Source of the DNA: Haliclona indistincta
Taxonomy: Eukaryota > Porifera > Demospongiae > Haplosclerida > Chalinidae
Reading direction: 5' to 3'
NCBI GenBank assembly: GCA_964017065.1
Contig: OZ024787.1
Location: 6,011,301-6,075,300, forward strand
DNA length: 64,000 nt
The notes beneath the pieces were generated by a model. It saw only the letters and a list, made by a program, of their open reading frames with translations. It ran no database searches and was not told the origin of the DNA. Positions 60,101 through 64,000 of this stretch are shown here, piece after piece (position 1 is the stretch's first letter; every line of letters starts with the position of its first letter). The position numbers and the translations under genes are program-made.

Positions 60101-63100
60101 GGATGGGTGAATTGTTGAGCTATAATACATGAACTAGGATTCCTCAAAACACTGATATTGAGCCAGTTAATTCTGGAATGACCCTCTATACAGTTTAGTA
60201 TATTTAACAAGGCTGCTCTTTCTATCTCCAGAGATGTGGAATTTGACCCGGCTGAACTAGGAGCATTACCTGATCATTGGGAAGTTCGTTATACCTCACG
60301 TGGTCAAAGATACTTTGTTAATCACAGTACAAGAACTACACAGTTTACTGGTGAGTGTGTTATAGGATGATGATATCATCTTTAGCATGATGATTGATGG
60401 ATGTTTGGTATACACTTCTCTGAAATATAAACAGGAAATGAAGTTAGTGCTCACTAACACACAATGATATAACCCATAATGATATAACCCATAGTATTTA
60501 CATAGTGCCTGGTCAAAATGCTATACTGTAGGTAGTTTAAGGCATTCACAGTTGTTCTGTGGATAGTGCTAGCCAATCTTGTGTGTCAGTCTGTTAGTCT
60601 TATAGGCTGGCTCATCTGCCCCACCCTTGATGTTCTTCTGTAAGCAATTTCTGTATAATTATTGTCACTGCCACTTCCTTATAAACCAAATGGTATTGTA
60701 CGTCATTGCATTCTAGCAGATGTTAAACCCTAGAATGTAAACAATGGTCAGTGTTATCACTAAGAAATAATTTTCTGAATTGCTGTATGTACATAATGTG
60801 TGACTGGTACATTCAGCAGCTAATCATTCCAAGGAGAGTGCAACCGTGGACAACGGAAAATAAAGTCTACTATTACGCACAAGAGTTGTACAGGCCTAGT
60901 GCAGCGTACATTCACGCTTGGCCGTACGGCTCGTATGCGGAAGTTGTTCAATGTACCGAAATATTTTGTGTTATTACCACTACGCTATGCAAATTATGAT
61001 AAGCTCCTGGCACATTTGAGATAGTCATTGTCAGAGAGTAGGGTTGTTTGGGTGGGTGTGAGAAATATTTTGGCTGGATCAATTTCCTTGCACCGAGTGG
61101 ATACTATTTCACATTAAGTACTACTGAAGTCTGATGATTTCTCTAGAATTTAATTTTTCTTGCGCTTAATTTAAATGATGTCACTGGTGCCAGTAGTATT
61201 AGCCTAAACATAAAAGCAACTTGATGAAACTATCAACTTGTGTTATCATGTGTGTATTAGCTGTACAAAATAATGTTAAATGTTTTTTGTGTGCTTGTGT
61301 GCTTGCTTGCGGCTGCCTGTCTCCTTGTGTGCTTGCTTGCGTCTGCCTGTCTCCTCCATTAGTGTACTTGTATTGACCAACCATGCAATGTTGTGACTAC
61401 CTAATACACTGCTATCTCTGATGTCTGCCATGATAGTACCAATGGAGCCATAATTGTATTTGGGCAAAGACAGTTAATTAATAATGTCATTGCTCAGTGC
61501 TTTCAATTCACACTAAGGCATAAACACTTTATTAAGTGTGACAAAATGGCTGCTGTTAATCCTAATCTTGGTGACTGACATTTTCAATAGACAGCATACA
61601 GACAGCTCATAATGATTGTATATGTGCTTCTCATGTCTAATGGACAAGAAACAAGTTTCAAATAAATATTTTCTATAGATCCTCGTATCACAACCAGTGT
61701 TGCAAGGAGAGTGCTTTCTTCGACCAGTCAGAATGCTTCTATTAATGGTCTATCTAACCAACCTATCCCTCCACCCACACTCAAACGTGACCTTGTACAC
61801 AAAATGAAGACTCTCCGATCACAGATCAATGCGTTACAACCTCCTGGTCACTGTCGGATTGAGGTACTGTTAATAATTTATTAGTTGTGATCCTGTACTT
61901 ACTACACCATTCGTTCATTAGCCTCATTCCCAAGCCTAAAATTATTAGGTCTGGTACACACTGTAAGTTCATGCGCATAATTACGAAACATGTGCGCGTT
62001 TCACTTGCTCTGTTTTAGCATGATGCTTCTATCTGGTGTACAACGTTGGCTAGCCAAGTAACACGGAGAAATATACAGTAATTATTACATAGTACGTCAT
62101 CTTTGACCAATCAGATTGCTCTATTCGAGGGCATTAATGTAGGTTATTGACCGCGCGTAGCGTCTTCTATAGCAACAGACCGTTGCGTCTTTGCGAGTTT
62201 GAAAAATTCGCGATGTTATTGCGCTCACAGTGATGAACTATGTAATAAATCATTTATTGCCCTACACAACTCGGGAAATAACCGACATTAATGACCTCGG
62301 GAAAGTCGGTTGCCCTCGTACAGTCTCGGGCTGCGCCCTCGACCGTCACTCGGGCAACCGACTTTCCCGCGGTCATTAATGTCGGTTATTGCCCTCGCGT
62401 GAGGGCAATAACTAATACGTATCAGCGTTTTAATCGGATGTTGGATAAAAAACACATGCGCAAACATTGTGTACCAGGCTATCTGTTAAAGCAGACCTGA
62501 GCATGAGGCTATAGTTTCATGTACTGCTACTGGCAGGTTTTGTCTGTTTTGAGTTTAGCCAGCTGGCTGTTCATTACTAAAGTAAACTAAGCATTGTGGC
62601 TACTTCAAACATCTTAGTGGATAGTATTCATTTTTTGCAGTCTGTGTTCAACACATTTTGACTAGTGTTCAATGCCCATTCCACAGCTATCTAGAGACTC
62701 TTTATTTGAAGACTCGTATAGACAAATCATGAAGCTTAGAGTCAGAGATTTGAAGAAGAAACTGATGATTCGGTTCAAGGGAGAAGATGGATTAGATTAT
62801 GGTGGTGTTGCTCGCGAATGGGTCTATCAGCTCAGCCATGAGATGTTGAACCCATACTATGGACTGTTCCAATACTCTCGTGATAATGTGTATACTCTAC
62901 AGATCAATCCTGATTCTAGTATCAACCCTGTGAGTATAATAACATTTGAATTGTTTTGTCATTTCTATACAATTTGTATTGCAGGAACACTTGTCATATT
63001 TTTATTTTGTTGGTCGTGTTCTTGGAATGGCTGTGTTTCATGGTTTGTACATGGATGCTGGCTTTACCTTGCCATTTTACAAGGTGTGTATTTGAGTGTT

Positions 63101-64000
63101 GTTACAATGTTCCTGCATGTGTATGCATGGAAAGTATATTTCTCAAAGCACGCTTTTCTGTGCACTAAGTTCTTAGAGCACACTTCTAGCAGCACACGCA
63201 ATGGCCACCACTCAAGCACAAGTTCATAAGGCCGTATAGTTTCATCGCACTTATGAATTTTTCATCATACGTCTCAGTGCAAAGGAAATTACTTTAGTAT
63301 TGTTATCATCATGATAACATGCCCCTATGCAGCCCCTATGTCTAGCTTGTTGTGCTGATCAAATCAATGTGGACACCCCAACACACTTATATGGTTTAAT
63401 TAGCTGACTTGAGTATAGTGCAAACATGTCATGTTACGGCTTAGCTCGTTATTGGCTTAGCTATTGCCAAGTCAGGTCCGTTTGATTATGATTGAACTCT
63501 ATAGCAACTGTTGGGATTAACTATCACATTGGAAGATATGGAAAGTGTTGAGCCAGAATTCTATCGAAGTCTCAAGTGGATGCTGTGAGTTCTGTTAAGA
63601 ATAATAGATTGATTGCATCTACCAAGCTGCTTGATAATATACCTTTGATGTTTCTTGCATAAACTTGCCCCACAATGTCAGAGCACTCAGTATAATTATT
63701 GTCAATGTTCCTGAAACACCATCTGTGTCGTCAAAGCAAGCAGCTCTGAGCAGAAGTCTGCAAAAATTTAGAACCGCATTTACATAAACATAACAATTTA
63801 CTGCAAGAAGCGCTCAATACAAATTTAAAATGTTAGTCTGAGCCTCTAGCACAGTTTGTGGTCTTAGAAATAAAATAATGTTTACTATTTTTGGTTTGAT
63901 TTATTCTGTGATTGTGATTATATTTTAGAGAGAATGATATCGACGGAGTGATAGACACCACTTTTGCTGTGGAGCACGATCATTTTGGTCAATTGATACA
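57119..64000 (+). CDS. SMURF: SMURF-type C2-WW-HECT ubiquitin ligase (3' truncated)
   Basis: Exons: 57119-57236, 57375-57413, 57478-57586, 57676-57809, 57892-57957, 58011-58095, 58367-58450, 58501-58898 (perhaps split by a 54-nt intron 58750-58803), 58954-59035, 60232-60350, 61679-61863, 62687-62929, 62985-63083, 63505-63583, 63929->64000; all joins stay in frame. Domains: N-terminal C2 ([38 protein letters not shown]); WW1 ([20 protein letters not shown]); WW2 ([26 protein letters not shown]); WW3 ([28 protein letters not shown]); and the HECT N-lobe ([20 protein letters not shown]). The catalytic cysteine lies beyond the window. SMURFs ubiquitinate PY-motif targets such as SMADs, RhoA and receptors. 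Three WW domains match SMURF2 rather than SMURF1, but a single sponge gene would predate that split. Confidence 0.94.
59706..60002. mobile_element. GGGGCGAGCCTGAGC-type element, copy 2
   Basis: The ends GGGGGCGAGCCTGAGCTGAT and GCTCAGGCTCGCCCC are near-perfect inverted repeats of about 15 bp. It shares the internal block ACAAACATTCCCCGCGACGT with copy 1 in the TMC gene. About 297 bp, inside a SMURF intron. Confidence 0.75.
60351..61678. other. SMURF intron with small tandem repeats
   Basis: 1.3 kb with no exon. It holds a 15-bp-spaced pair of AATGATATAACCC (60463-60490) and a two-copy 30-bp tandem repeat at 61295-61354 (TTGTGTGCTTGCTTGC and following). Nothing else was identified. Confidence 0.6.
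61919..62511. mobile_element. TAGCCTCAT-ended element with nested palindrome
   Basis: The left terminus TAGCCTCATTCCCAAGCCTA, with CTGGTACACA 25 bp inside, returns inverted at the right (TGTGTACCAGG, GCATGAGGCTA). The outer word TAGCCTC and the inner CTGGTA...GCGCATG words resemble the 9-bp-duplication element at 4458-5032. The flanks TTCGTTCAT/TAGTTTCAT agree at 6 of 9 positions, so a decayed duplication is possible. Inside lies a hairpin with 39-bp arms at 62277-62315 and 62352-62390. Confidence 0.6.
63084..63504. other. SMURF intron, nothing recognised
   Basis: A 421-bp AT-rich intron between HECT-domain exons, with no repeat or open frame worth naming. Confidence 0.6.

Noticed and set aside
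61295..61354. Tandem repeat as a CRISPR-like or satellite array
   Set aside because: Only two 30-bp copies with no spacers; a simple local duplication in a eukaryotic intron.

Overview
This is a eukaryotic, animal genome window, very probably from a sponge (demosponge-like). Every gene is split by GT-AG introns. The recognisable proteins are animal families (FBXW7, TELO2, SMURF, classical PKC, TMC, ASB-like ankyrin/SOCS protein, galectin). Gene density is high, with AT-rich introns and many short inverted-repeat transposons. The sponge assignment is an inference from compactness and family content; no species-specific marker was checked.

Layout: (1) 532-1407 (+) 3' end of an FBXW7-type F-box/WD40 gene; (2) 2068-12323 (-) VPS16; (3) 12567-18627 (+) an unassigned RS-rich gene with a C-terminal coiled motif; (4) 18743-33305 (+) POLR3E/RPC5, carrying a 6.4-kb intact BEL/Pao LTR retrotransposon (21983-28415) in an intron; (5) 33561-37758 (-) classical protein kinase C; (6) 37971-40190 (+) DRC3; (7) 40553-44892 (-) TMC-family membrane protein; (8) 44847-45593 (-) TMEM186; (9) 45766-46941 (+) KDEL receptor; (10) 47133-48640 (+) ankyrin/SOCS-box protein; (11) 48869-49288 (-) galectin; (12) 49385-50362 (-) ZIP13-like zinc transporter; (13) 50421-57035 (-) TELO2; (14) 57119->64000 (+) SMURF-type HECT ubiquitin ligase, truncated by the window end.

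The genes are unrelated housekeeping and signalling genes and do not form a pathway. The striking property is packing. Four head-to-head pairs have only 83-243 bp between start codons. TELO2, ZIP13 and the galectin lie in tandem with about 58 and 96 bp between coding regions, and the TMEM186 and TMC reading frames overlap. Introns fall into two classes: many of about 45-60 nt, and a few long ones that are mostly transposon debris. No RNA genes, CRISPR arrays or bacterial features were seen. Exon ends were placed by eye from reading frame, splice dinucleotides and family similarity, so most are good to a few bases; where stated as approximate they are less certain.
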